A program made the position numbers and the translations under genes. Of a stretch of DNA of 16,047 nucleotides, positions 6,777-15,391 are shown in pieces. Position 1 is the stretch's first letter. The number at the start of each line of letters is the position of its first letter. Origin of the DNA: Labilithrix sp. Its GTDB lineage: Bacteria; Myxococcota; Polyangia; Polyangiales; Polyangiaceae. The stretch lies in contig JAQBQL010000179.1 in NCBI GenBank assembly GCA_028287035.1, positions 1 through 16,047 on the forward strand, written 5' to 3'. The notes beneath the pieces were generated by a model. The model was not told the DNA's origin, did not search any database, and saw only the letters and a list, made by a program, of their open reading frames with translations.

Positions 6777-7262
6777 TCAGAACCCCGCGGTGTCGAAGGC
6801 GCGCTCGAGCGAGACCATCTCGATCGCGCTGACCGCGGCGTCCCAGCCCTTGTTGCCGGCCTTCGTGCCGGCGCGCTCGATCGCCTGCTCGATGGTGTCC
6901 GTGGTGAGCACGCCGAACGCGATGGGCAGCGCCGCGGCGAGCGACACGTGCGCGATGCCCTTCGACACCTCGCCGGCGACGTAGTCGAAGTGCGGCGTCG
7001 ACCCGCGGATCACCGCGGAGACGGCGATGATCGCGTCGACCTTCTTGCTCTTCGCGATGCGCGCGACGGCGTGCGGGATCTCCCAGGCGCCGGGCACGCG
7101 CACGATCGTGATGTTCGCCGCGTCACCGCCGTGTCGGACGATCGCGTCGACCGCGCCGTTCGTCAGGTGATCGACGATGAAGTGATTGAAGCGGCTCGCG
7201 ACGATCGCGAAGCGGGCGCCCTGCGGAACGATGACGTTGCCTTCGACGACGGTGACGGGCAT
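6777..7262 (-). CDS. ribH: 6,7-dimethyl-8-ribityllumazine synthase
   Basis: Condenses 5-amino-6-ribitylamino-uracil with 3,4-dihydroxy-2-butanone 4-phosphate to give the lumazine precursor of riboflavin; family members assemble into pentamers or 60-mer capsids. The 161-residue length is normal. Landmarks are [12 protein letters not shown] (22-33), [10 protein letters not shown] (56-65), [11 protein letters not shown] with the catalytic His91, and [16 protein letters not shown] with GNKGWDAA near the end. The ATG at 7262 follows an AGAGAGAA purine run and is preferred over the upstream extension of the frame to 7685, which runs through the ribBA gene. It sits 29 nt after ribBA and 1 nt before nusB. 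Confidence 0.97.
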   Translation of the reverse strand: MPVTVVEGNVIVPQGARFAIVASRFNHFIVDHLTNGAVDAIVRHGGDAANITIVRVPGAWEIPHAVARIAKSKKVDAIIAVSAVIRGSTPHFDYVAGEVSKGIAHVSLAAALPIAFGVLTTDTIEQAIERAGTKAGNKGWDAAVSAIEMVSLERAFDTAGF

Positions 7263-7291
7263 GGGTTCTCTCTGTCTTCTCGTGGCTGCGG

Positions 7292-8473
<1,182 letters not shown>

Positions 8474-8480
8474 TTGTACT

Positions 8481-9158
8481 CTACAGGTATCCGCTGCGCT
8501 TCAGGCGCTCGGTCCACGCGGCATCGGAGGCGGAGGCGCTCGCGCCGGGAGCCTTGCCCACCTCGAGCAAGCGATCGACGTAGCGCGCGAGCAGGTCGAC
8601 CTCGAGGTTCACGCGCGCCCCCACGGGCAGCGCGTCGAGCGAGGTCGCGTCGCGGGTGTGCGGAACGAGGACGACGTCGAACCGATCGCCGACGACGTTG
8701 TTGACGGTCAGGCTGACGCCGCTCACGCAGATCGAGCCCTTCGGCGCGACGAAGCGAACGAGCTCGGCCGGCATGTGGAACGTGACCTTCACCGCGGCGC
8801 CGACCGGCTCCTTCGCGGCGATGGTGCCGACGCCGTCGACGTGCCCGCTCACGAGGTGCCCGCCCATGCGGCCGCCGAGGGGCATGGCGCGTTCGAGGTT
8901 CAGGCGGGCGCCGGGCGCGAGACCGCCGAGCGTCGTCTTGGCGAGCGTCTCGGCGGAGGCGTCGGCCTCGAAGGCGCAGGCCCCGGGGCCGGGCTGGACG
9001 ATGGTGGCCACGGTGAGGCACACGCCGTCGACCGCGATCGACTCGCCGAGGACGAGCGGCTCGGGCCCGAGCTCGCCGCGGATGACCAGGCGAGCGTCCG
9101 TGCCTGCGGACGTGCGCCGCTCGAGCGTGCCCTTGGATTCCACGAGGCCGGTGAACAT
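8481..9158 (-). CDS. ribE: Riboflavin synthase, alpha subunit
   Basis: Catalyses the last step of riboflavin synthesis, dismutation of two lumazine molecules. The 225-residue protein shows the internal duplication of the family. Domain 1 begins MFTGLVESKG, with GESIAVDGVCLTV, SAETL and NLERA; the linker is GGRMGGHLVSGHVDGVG; domain 2 has GSICVSGVSLTVN, PHTRDATSL and GARVNLEVDLLARY. The C-terminal tail beyond about residue 200 is an Ala/Ser-rich extension ending in KRSGYL. ATG 9158 is chosen because MFTG is the near-universal start of the family; the frame extends to 9200 without good reason. It is the first gene of the rib block and is divergent from the lipoprotein at 9215. RibD is not present in the window. 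Confidence 0.96.
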   Translation of the reverse strand: MFTGLVESKGTLERRTSAGTDARLVIRGELGPEPLVLGESIAVDGVCLTVATIVQPGPGACAFEADASAETLAKTTLGGLAPGARLNLERAMPLGGRMGGHLVSGHVDGVGTIAAKEPVGAAVKVTFHMPAELVRFVAPKGSICVSGVSLTVNNVVGDRFDVVLVPHTRDATSLDALPVGARVNLEVDLLARYVDRLLEVGKAPGASASASDAAWTERLKRSGYL

Positions 9159-9165
9159 CTTCTCG

Positions 9166-9213
9166 CCAGCACCAGTAGTGCTGGATGGTCGCAACGTCAA
9201 AGGGGTGCTTTGA
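9166..9213. promoter_or_regulatory. Two perfect inverted repeats between ribE and the divergent lipoprotein gene
   Basis: CCAGCAC - cagta - GTGCTGG (9166-9184) and TCAAAG - gggtg - CTTTGA (9197-9213) are both perfect, both have 5-nt spacers, and have centres 30 bp apart, close to three helical turns. They fill most of the gap between the ribE ATG at 9158 and the lipoprotein GTG at 9215. The second overlaps the lipoprotein's AAAGGGG ribosome-binding site and could mask it in RNA. On the minus strand TTGACG (9200-9195) resembles a -35 box, but no good -10 follows. The two arms do not share sequence. Operator function is inference; no FMN riboswitch elements are visible here. Confidence 0.4.
9199..9205 (+). 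promoter_or_regulatory. Ribosome-binding site fixing the GTG 9215 start
   Basis: AAAGGGG ends 9 nt before GTG 9215. It is the best Shine-Dalgarno match near this gene and is why GTG 9215 is preferred over ATG 9185, which has none, and over GTG 9221, where the spacing is too long. Confidence 0.5.
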
Positions 9214-9214
9214 T

Positions 9215-9919
9215 GTGCCCGTGAGGTTTCGCCGGATTCGATCGGTCGCCGTCGTGCTGTTCGTGGGTGCCGTCGCCGCGCCCTCCACGGCGCTCTTCCT
9301 GGCCTGCGGGCCCTCGTTCCAGGCCGTCTACGAGGGCAACGCGCAGTTCGAGCACTGCTACGCCATGGAGGAGCGCGCCCAGATCGCGGTCCACGAGAAG
9401 GCGGAGTGCTGGAACGACTGGTCCCAGCGCTACACGTACGGACAGACGCGCGACCGCATCAACTACGCGACCGCCCGCTACGTGGCCCTCTCCCAGGACG
9501 TGCCCACCGATGAGGCGATGATGATGGCGGCTCCCGGGATGACGCCGCGGACGTCGATCATCAACGCTCCGAGCCCGACGAACGCCTTCGCGCCTCCGCC
9601 CAAGGTGCTCGACCAGGCCGACGCCGGAACCGGCAAGCCCTCGCGCCCCAGCGAGAAGCCGGTGATCGTCGGGGACCAGACCTCCAGCGTCGACGCCGGC
9701 GACGGCGGTCGTGACGGCGGCGACGCCGGGGTCCTGAGCGTCCTCAAGGGGACGCCGGCTTCCGCTCAGCCTGCTCAGCCTGCTCCTGCGGCTCCGCGCA
9801 CGCCTCCGCAGGCCGGGTGCATCGATGCGTGCGCGAGCACGTTCCGGAGCTGCAGCGGCGCGCCGGCGACGTGCGACCAGACCTATCGCACGTGCGTGAA
9901 GGCCTGCGTCGCGAAGTGA
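9215..9919 (+). CDS. Cys-rich exported lipoprotein of unknown function
   Basis: Predicted at 234 residues. A basic start (VRFRRIRS), a hydrophobic core and LFLAC (Cys31) suggest a lipoprotein, though the lipobox is imperfect with Phe at -3. Residues about 32-90 include CYAMEERAQIAVHEKAECW followed by a YGQTRDRINYATARY segment, which I take as a conserved block of a myxobacterial hypothetical family. Residues about 90-200 are a Pro/Ala/Asp/Gly-rich linker with VDAGDGGRDGGDAG. The C-terminus has six cysteines at 202, 206, 213, 220, 227 and 231, spaced 3-6-6-6-3, which suggests two short helices stapled by disulfides. The GTG start is set by AAAGGGG upstream; ATG 9185 is the alternative. It is divergent from the rib genes and converges on ppa with a 7-nt gap. 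No function can be assigned. Confidence 0.82.
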   Translation: MPVRFRRIRSVAVVLFVGAVAAPSTALFLACGPSFQAVYEGNAQFEHCYAMEERAQIAVHEKAECWNDWSQRYTYGQTRDRINYATARYVALSQDVPTDEAMMMAAPGMTPRTSIINAPSPTNAFAPPPKVLDQADAGTGKPSRPSEKPVIVGDQTSSVDAGDGGRDGGDAGVLSVLKGTPASAQPAQPAPAAPRTPPQAGCIDACASTFRSCSGAPATCDQTYRTCVKACVAK

Positions 9920-9926
9920 GAAGTGA

Positions 9927-10493
<567 letters not shown>

Positions 10494-10529
10494 GGATTTC
10501 AGGGCCTCAGCGTAGCCTAGCGCGCCGCG

Positions 10530-11057
10530 TTAGTCGGAGGAATCCGCGGCGGCATCGGCCGGTTGCGCGGGCGGAACCGCGGCATCCTGCGCCCCGGCGT
10601 CGCCGTTCACGGGCGCGACCGGAGGACGTGGCGGCGCGTGGGCGACGACGCGGATGTAGTAGTCGGCGCAGGTGTTGTTCTTGATCGTGATGCGACCGGC
10701 CCCGAGGCCGGACTGCTCCGCGAGGTTGCCGGATCCGATCGTGAAGTTGCCGTTCTCGCGGATCGGGTTCTGCTCGGCGCTGATGTACGGCGTCACCTCG
10801 TAGGGGATGCGGTCGCCGAACTCGGGGATCTGGAAGTACCAGACGCGCTGCTTCGTGAACGGGATGGCGTCGCCGTCGGGCGGGCTCGACTCCCACGTGT
10901 TCTCGTCGATCATGTGCCCCTCGCCGGGCGCGTCGCCGTAGGTGTCCGCGTCGCCGTCGCAATTGTGCGCGTAGCACGCGGTGATGGCCGAGGCGCCGCC
11001 GGTGACCGCCAGCCACAAGGCGCCGAGGGCATAGACACGCCGCCGTGCGCTAGCCAC
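10530..11057 (-). CDS. Small lipoprotein of unknown function
   Basis: A 175-residue protein. A basic start (ASARRR), a hydrophobic core and the lipobox ITAC (Cys28) mark it as a lipoprotein. An Asp-rich stretch (NCDGDADTYGDAPGEG, 32-47) could bind a divalent cation in the manner of D-x-D-x-D loops, but this is only a resemblance. Residues 60-140 look beta-rich (RVWYFQIPEF, NFTIGSGNLAEQ, GRITIKNNTCADYYIRVV). The tail from 141 is Pro/Ala/Asp-rich and disordered. GTG 11057 overlaps the end of hemB by 8 nt and has an excellent GGAG 7 nt upstream, inside hemB, so it is probably translated from the same message. No family recognised. Confidence 0.82.
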   Translation of the reverse strand: MASARRRVYALGALWLAVTGGASAITACYAHNCDGDADTYGDAPGEGHMIDENTWESSPPDGDAIPFTKQRVWYFQIPEFGDRIPYEVTPYISAEQNPIRENGNFTIGSGNLAEQSGLGAGRITIKNNTCADYYIRVVAHAPPRPPVAPVNGDAGAQDAAVPPAQPADAAADSSD

Positions 11058-12066
11058 CGAGGAGCTCCGCGGCGGCGAGCGCGTGGTACGTGAGGATGAA
11101 GTCGGCGCCGGCGCGCCGGATGGACGTGAGGACCTCCATCATCGCGCGGTCCCGATCGATCATCCCGCGGTCGGCGGCGGCGTGGAGCATCGCGTACTCG
11201 CCCGACACGTTGTACGCGCCGAGCGGCAGGTGCGAGGCCTTCCGCACGTCCTTGATGACGTCGAGGTACGAGAGCGCGGGCTTGACCATCAGCATGTCGG
11301 CGCCCTCGGCCTCGTCGAGCGCCGCCTCGCGCAGCGCCTCGCGTGCGTTGCCCGGGTCCATCTGGTAGCCGGCGCGGTCGCCGAACTTGGGCGCGCAGTC
11401 GGCGGCCTCGCGGAACGGCCCGTAGAACGCGCTCGCGTACTTCACCGCGTAGCTGAGGAGGCTCGTGCTCGAGAAGCCCGCCTCGTCCAGCGCGACGCGC
11501 ATCGCGGCGACGCGTCCGTCCATCATGTCGCTGGGGGCGACGACGTCGGCGCCGGCCTGGGCGAAGAGGACGCCCATCTTCGCGAGCACCTCGACGGTCG
11601 CGTCGTTGTCGACCTCCCAGTCGTCCTTCTTCTTCGAGCCGGGACGCTGGCGGAGGATCCCGCAGTGGCCGTGGTCGGTGTACTCGTCGACGCAGACGTC
11701 GGCCATGACGACGAGCTCGGGCACCGCCTCCTTCATCGCGGCGATCGCGAGCGGCACGGGGCCTTCCGGATCGAGACCGCTCGAGCCGCGATCGTCCTTG
11801 GTCTTCGGCAGGCCGAAGAGGATGACCGAGCCGACGCCGCGCGCCTTGATCTCCTTCGCCAGCTTTCCGGCATCCTTCACGGGATGCTGATCGATGCCCG
11901 GCATCGACGAGATCGGGCGCGGGGCGTCAATCGCGGCGTTGAAGAACATCGGGTAGACGAAGTCACTCGGGTTCAGCGTGGTCTCGCGAACGAGACCACG
12001 GAGCTCGGGCGAGGCGCGGAGGCGCCGCGGGCGGATGGTGAGGGGGCCCATGAGGGCCGGGAGCAT
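11050..12066 (-). CDS. hemB: Delta-aminolevulinic acid dehydratase (porphobilinogen synthase)
   Basis: Condenses two 5-aminolevulinate molecules to porphobilinogen, an early step of heme, siroheme and cobalamin synthesis. The 338-residue length is normal. The Schiff-base lysines are visible: Lys209 in LLSYAVKYASAFYGPFR and Lys262 in ADMLMVKPALSYLDVI. The metal-site loop reads DVCVDEYTDHGHCG (123-136), which keeps the first and last cysteines of the zinc site of E. coli HemB but has Asp127 where the middle Cys would be, an intermediate between the all-Cys zinc and the Asp-rich magnesium types. ATG 12066 begins 3 nt after the methyltransferase stop; ATG 12051 is a possible alternative. The stop overlaps the next gene by 8 nt. 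Confidence 0.97.
   Translation of the reverse strand: MLPALMGPLTIRPRRLRASPELRGLVRETTLNPSDFVYPMFFNAAIDAPRPISSMPGIDQHPVKDAGKLAKEIKARGVGSVILFGLPKTKDDRGSSGLDPEGPVPLAIAAMKEAVPELVVMADVCVDEYTDHGHCGILRQRPGSKKKDDWEVDNDATVEVLAKMGVLFAQAGADVVAPSDMMDGRVAAMRVALDEAGFSSTSLLSYAVKYASAFYGPFREAADCAPKFGDRAGYQMDPGNAREALREAALDEAEGADMLMVKPALSYLDVIKDVRKASHLPLGAYNVSGEYAMLHAAADRGMIDRDRAMMEVLTSIRRAGADFILTYHALAAAELLGG
11065..11068 (-). promoter_or_regulatory. GGAG ribosome-binding site inside the end of hemB
   Basis: On the minus strand GGAG (11068-11065) lies 7 nt before GTG 11057. It sits within the last hemB codons and supports both the GTG start and the 8-nt gene overlap. Confidence 0.55.
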
Positions 12067-12069
12067 AGC

Positions 12070-12756
12070 TCAGGGCCAGGTCAGGACGCGCGTCGTCCGC
12101 CGCTCCTGGCTCTCGAGATCGACCGAGGTGGGCACCTCGTAACGAATGAGCTCGATCAGCGAGGACGGCACGTAGGCTCGCGCGGGGTCGCCGGTGACGA
12201 CCCGCAGCCCCCGGGAAGCGAGCGCCCCGAGCCACGCGCCGAACCGCTCGGCGGGGGCGCGCTCGTACCAGACGTCGCCCGCGAGGAGCACGTCGGCGTC
12301 GACCTCGCTGCCCACCACGTCGGCGACGAGCGAGGTGACGACGACCCCGTTCGCCTCGGCGTTCACCGCCACCGCCGCCTCGGCGAGCGGGTCGATGTCG
12401 ACGGCCAGCGCCGACCGGGCGCCGGCGCGCATCGCGGCGATCGCCACGAGCCCGCTGCCCGCTCCGAAATCCAGCACGCGCCGCCCGCGCACCTCCTCGG
12501 GATGGTCGAGCACCCACCGGGCGAGCGCCTGACCCCCCGCCCACGGCACCGACCAGAACGGCACGTCGAGGCCCGCGTCGGCGAGCCACTCCTGCGTGGC
12601 GCGCCACAGCGGCGTCACCTCCGTCGCGGTCGCGACGACGACCTCCGGCACGAGCGGCACCGGCGTCAGGGCAGCATGCGCGCGCACGAACGCGATGCGG
12701 GCGGCGAGCGGCTGCGAGGAGACGGAGCGGGCCGCGGGCACGGGACGCGCGAGCAT
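12070..12756 (-). CDS. Class I SAM-dependent methyltransferase, ETFB-lysine (METTL20/Nnt1-like) type
   Basis: A 228-residue Rossmann-fold methyltransferase. A conserved pre-motif PFWSVPWAGGQALARWVLD (66-84) precedes motif I VLDFGAGSGLVAIAA (94-108), the acidic Asp120 in AVDIDP, and the post-motif GDVWYE (160-165). The aromatic-rich pre-motif and overall length resemble bacterial orthologues of METTL20, which methylate lysines of electron-transfer flavoprotein beta; proteins of this group are often labelled nicotinamide N-methylase or L11 methyltransferase-like. The true substrate is not readable from the sequence. ATG 12756 is preferred because the frame further upstream runs antisense through the divergent lipoprotein gene. 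It is the first gene of a run with hemB 3 nt downstream. Confidence 0.88.
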   Translation of the reverse strand: MLARPVPAARSVSSQPLAARIAFVRAHAALTPVPLVPEVVVATATEVTPLWRATQEWLADAGLDVPFWSVPWAGGQALARWVLDHPEEVRGRRVLDFGAGSGLVAIAAMRAGARSALAVDIDPLAEAAVAVNAEANGVVVTSLVADVVGSEVDADVLLAGDVWYERAPAERFGAWLGALASRGLRVVTGDPARAYVPSSLIELIRYEVPTSVDLESQERRTTRVLTWP

Positions 12757-12786
12757 ACCTGCGGACGGGAAAAAGACTCGGCGCGG

Positions 12787-12823
12787 CACGGGCCTTCCGT
12801 GTGAAAATCCGGGGATGACCCCG
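12787..12823 (+). promoter_or_regulatory. Inverted repeats around a leaderless-looking start
   Basis: In the 58-nt divergent gap, CACGG - gcctt - CCGTG (12787-12801) is a perfect 5-bp inverted repeat. At the gene start CGGGG (12810-12814) and CCCCG (12819-12823) flank ATGA, so the start codon would sit in the tetraloop of a GC hairpin. No Shine-Dalgarno sequence precedes ATG 12815. Such short GC-rich repeats can arise by chance in this DNA. Confidence 0.3.
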
Positions 12824-13819
12824 AAGCGCCGTCGCCGCCTCCCGCTCCTGCTCGGGCGCCTCGGCATGGCGACGCTCGTGACGGCCGGAATCTTCGCCTG
12901 CGGCAGCCGCACCGGCCTCTTCGGTGAGGACGACGGCACCGGCGGGACCGTGCTTCCCGACGGGGCGGTGATCCCGCCGGGCCGCGAGGGCGGACCCGGG
13001 CCGCGCGACGGGGAGGTCACGGACGACTCGTCGCTGCCCCCGCTCGATGCCGCGCCGCGCGACGCGAGCCGCCTCGACTGTCCCGACGCCGAGGCGACGC
13101 TCATCTACGTCGTGACGACCAACTACGACCTCTACAGCTACTACCCGACCGACGGCGCCTTCACGTTCATCTCGAAGATCGCGTGTCCGTCGTCGGGCGG
13201 CGCGACGCCGTTCTCGATGGCCGTCGATCGCAAGGGCATCGCGTACGTCGCGTACAACGACGGGACGCTCTTCCGCGTCAGCACGCTCACGGGCGCGTGC
13301 ATCGGCACGACGTTCCAGCCGAACCAGCAGGGCTTCAGCACGTTCGGCATGGGCTTCGCGACCAACGCGGCGGGCCCGACCGAGACGCTCTACGTCGCGA
13401 GCTCGGGTAATTCCGGCATCGGCGACGGCGTCCTCGGGCGCATCGACACGACGTCCTTCGCGCTCACCCGCATCGGGAACATCGTGCCCGCGACGCGCGG
13501 CGCCGAGCTCACCGGCACCGGTGACGGCCGCCTCTACGGGTTCTACAAGCGCGGCGAGAACAGTCCGCCCTCGTACATCGGCGAGATCAACCCGTCGACC
13601 GCCGCGGTGCTCGCCGAGACGCCGCTCCCGAGCGTCGACCAGGGCAACGGCTGGGCGTTCGGCTTCTGGGGCGGGGACTTCTACATGTTCACGAGCGCGG
13701 ACGGCGTCACCTCCGACGTGACCCGCTACCGGCCGGCGGACAGCAGCGTCACCGTCGTCGGCAACCTGCCTTCGCTCATCGTCGGCGCCGGCGTCTCCAC
13801 CTGCGCGCCCGGCGAGTGA
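12815..13819 (+). CDS. Lipoprotein with probable beta-propeller-like domain
   Basis: A 334-residue protein. A four-Arg n-region, a hydrophobic core and GIFAC (Cys29) give a lipoprotein signal, followed by GSRTGLFG, a motif I associate with Polyangiales lipoproteins. Residues 35-88 are a Gly/Pro/Asp-rich linker. From about 90 onward the protein has repeated beta-strand blocks: ATLIYVVTTNYDLYSYYP, SMAVDRKGIAYVAYNDGTLFRV, ETLYVASSG, GRLYGFYKRG, GWAFGFWGGDFYMFTS. The recurring pattern of a strand followed by a tag such as DGTLFRV fits a beta-propeller or similar repeat. ATG 12815 has no ribosome site. The stop lies 4 nt before the HemD fusion gene. Ligand and role are unknown. Confidence 0.85.
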   Translation: MTPKRRRRLPLLLGRLGMATLVTAGIFACGSRTGLFGEDDGTGGTVLPDGAVIPPGREGGPGPRDGEVTDDSSLPPLDAAPRDASRLDCPDAEATLIYVVTTNYDLYSYYPTDGAFTFISKIACPSSGGATPFSMAVDRKGIAYVAYNDGTLFRVSTLTGACIGTTFQPNQQGFSTFGMGFATNAAGPTETLYVASSGNSGIGDGVLGRIDTTSFALTRIGNIVPATRGAELTGTGDGRLYGFYKRGENSPPSYIGEINPSTAAVLAETPLPSVDQGNGWAFGFWGGDFYMFTSADGVTSDVTRYRPADSSVTVVGNLPSLIVGAGVSTCAPGE

Positions 13820-13823
13820 GCCC

Positions 13824-15350
13824 GTGACGCCGCCGCGGGGCAGGGTCACCTTCGTCGGCGCGGGGTGCGGGGATCCTCGGCTCCTCACGCTGCGCGGGGC
13901 GGAGGTGCTGGCACGCGCCGACTTCGTCCTGCACGACGCGGACGTTCATCCCGACACGCTCGCCCGCATCCGCGAGGGAGCGGCGCGCCAGGCGATGGAT
14001 CCGTCGCTGAGCCCCGAGGCCGTCGCGACGCGGCTCGCCAGGGAGGCCCAGGAAGGCCGGCATGCGGTGCGCCTCGCGTCGGGCGACCCGCTCCTCTTCG
14101 GCCGTGCGGATGCCCAAGCGGCGGCCCTGGCGACTCACGGGGTGGAGGTGGAGGTGGTGCCGGGGATCGGGCCGCTCCTCGCGCTCGGCGCGTTCACGGG
14201 CATCGCGCTGACGCGCTCCAGCGATCCCTCGCCGAGCGTCGCGGTGGCGTCGGTGACGCAGGGACACGAGACGCTGCACGACTGGGCAAAGCTCGCGACC
14301 GGCACCGACACGCTCGTGATCGAGGCGGACCGGGAGAGCGTCGCCGACATCGCGCGCTCCCTGGTGTTCCACGGGCGCTCGCCCGACGAGCCCGTCACGC
14401 TCGCCATGCACGTCTCGCTTCCCTCGCAGCAGCTGACCGAGACGACGCTCGGACAGGTCCCTCTCCTGCCTGCTCCGACGTCGGCCCGCGTGCTCCTCGT
14501 CGCTGGCGAGCATGCGCGGCCGTCACCCGCCCTGGGCTGGTTCGCGAAGCTCCCGCTCGCCGGCAAGCGCGTGCTCGTGACCCGTGCGCGCGAGCAGGGG
14601 GAGGGCGCGGCTTCGCTGCTGCGAGAGCGCGGCGCCGAGCCGGTCGTCGTGCCCACGATCGAGATCCATCCGCCCGCTGACGCGCGCGCGATGGAAGAGG
14701 CCGTCGCCGCGCTCGGCGACCGTTACGACTGGGTCGTGCTGACGAGCGCGAACGGCGTGCTCCACCTGCTCGGCGAGGTGGCGCGCCAGGGCAAGGACGC
14801 GCGCGCGTTCGGCCGCGCGAAGATCGCCGCCATCGGTCCGGGCACGGCAGCGGCCCTCCAGCGGGCAGGGCTCGTCGCCGACGTGGTCGCGAAGGAGCAC
14901 CGGCAGGAAGGCCTCGTCAGCGACATCCTCGCCGCGATGGGCGGGCGGCCGGCCCGCGTGCTCCTCGCCCGCGCCGAGGTGGCGCGCGAGCTGTTGCCGG
15001 CCGCGCTGCGGGCGGCGGGCTGCGAGGTGGACGTCGTGCCCGTCTACGCGACGCGCATGCCGGCACGGCCGCTGCTCGATGCCCTCGCGGCGCAGCTCGA
15101 AGCCGGCGCGATCGACGTGGTCACGTTCACCTCGTCGAGCACGGTCGAGCACCTGTGCGATGCGCTCGAGGGACGAGCCGCGGCCTTGCTTGCGCGCTGC
15201 TGCGTGGCCAGCATCGGTCCGATCACCACCGAGACCGCCCAGCGCCGTGGGGTCCGCGTCGACGTCACGGCCGCCGCCTCCAGCCTCGAGGGGCTCGTCG
15301 CCGCGCTCGAGAAGCACTTCGCTAAGCCGGCATGGTCGAGGGGCATTTGA
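13824..15350 (+). CDS. hemD: SUMT-like / uroporphyrinogen-III synthase (HemD) fusion
   Basis: A 508-residue two-domain protein. Residues 245-505 are HemD, which closes hydroxymethylbilane to uroporphyrinogen III: GKRVLVTRAREQ, a segment ending in DWVVLTSANGV, KIAAIGPGTA, RVLLARAEVARE and DVVTFTSSSTVEHL all match the family. Residues 1-230 follow the tetrapyrrole methylase fold of uroporphyrinogen-III C-methyltransferase (CobA): VTFVGAGCGDPRLLTLRG (8-25), SGDPLLFGR (86-94) and VVPGIGP (111-117). Several catalytic elements look altered: Cys15 for Pro in GAGPGDP, AQ for the EE after GRG, no THR after the last motif, and no YMG. It may therefore be a weak or inactive methylase. GTG 13824 lies 4 nt after the previous stop with only a weak ribosome site. 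CobA-HemD fusions are known in other bacteria. Confidence 0.92.
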   Translation: MTPPRGRVTFVGAGCGDPRLLTLRGAEVLARADFVLHDADVHPDTLARIREGAARQAMDPSLSPEAVATRLAREAQEGRHAVRLASGDPLLFGRADAQAAALATHGVEVEVVPGIGPLLALGAFTGIALTRSSDPSPSVAVASVTQGHETLHDWAKLATGTDTLVIEADRESVADIARSLVFHGRSPDEPVTLAMHVSLPSQQLTETTLGQVPLLPAPTSARVLLVAGEHARPSPALGWFAKLPLAGKRVLVTRAREQGEGAASLLRERGAEPVVVPTIEIHPPADARAMEEAVAALGDRYDWVVLTSANGVLHLLGEVARQGKDARAFGRAKIAAIGPGTAAALQRAGLVADVVAKEHRQEGLVSDILAAMGGRPARVLLARAEVARELLPAALRAAGCEVDVVPVYATRMPARPLLDALAAQLEAGAIDVVTFTSSSTVEHLCDALEGRAAALLARCCVASIGPITTETAQRRGVRVDVTAAASSLEGLVAALEKHFAKPAWSRGI

Positions 15351-15391
15351 CAGCGAAGGGCCTCGCGGGAGAGTCTAGGGGCGGCGCGCGA

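Noticed and set aside
9159..9214. Possible FMN riboswitch upstream of ribE
   Set aside because: The gap is only about 56 nt and lacks the conserved RFN-element blocks; only two simple inverted repeats are present.
9764..9781. Tandem 9-bp repeat gctcagcct
   Set aside because: Two copies inside a Pro/Ala-rich linker coding for AQPAQP; ordinary low-complexity coding sequence.
11083..12804. Plus-strand 573-residue open frame opposite hemB and the methyltransferase
   Set aside because: Antisense to hemB with both active-site lysines intact; composition is that of a shadow frame.
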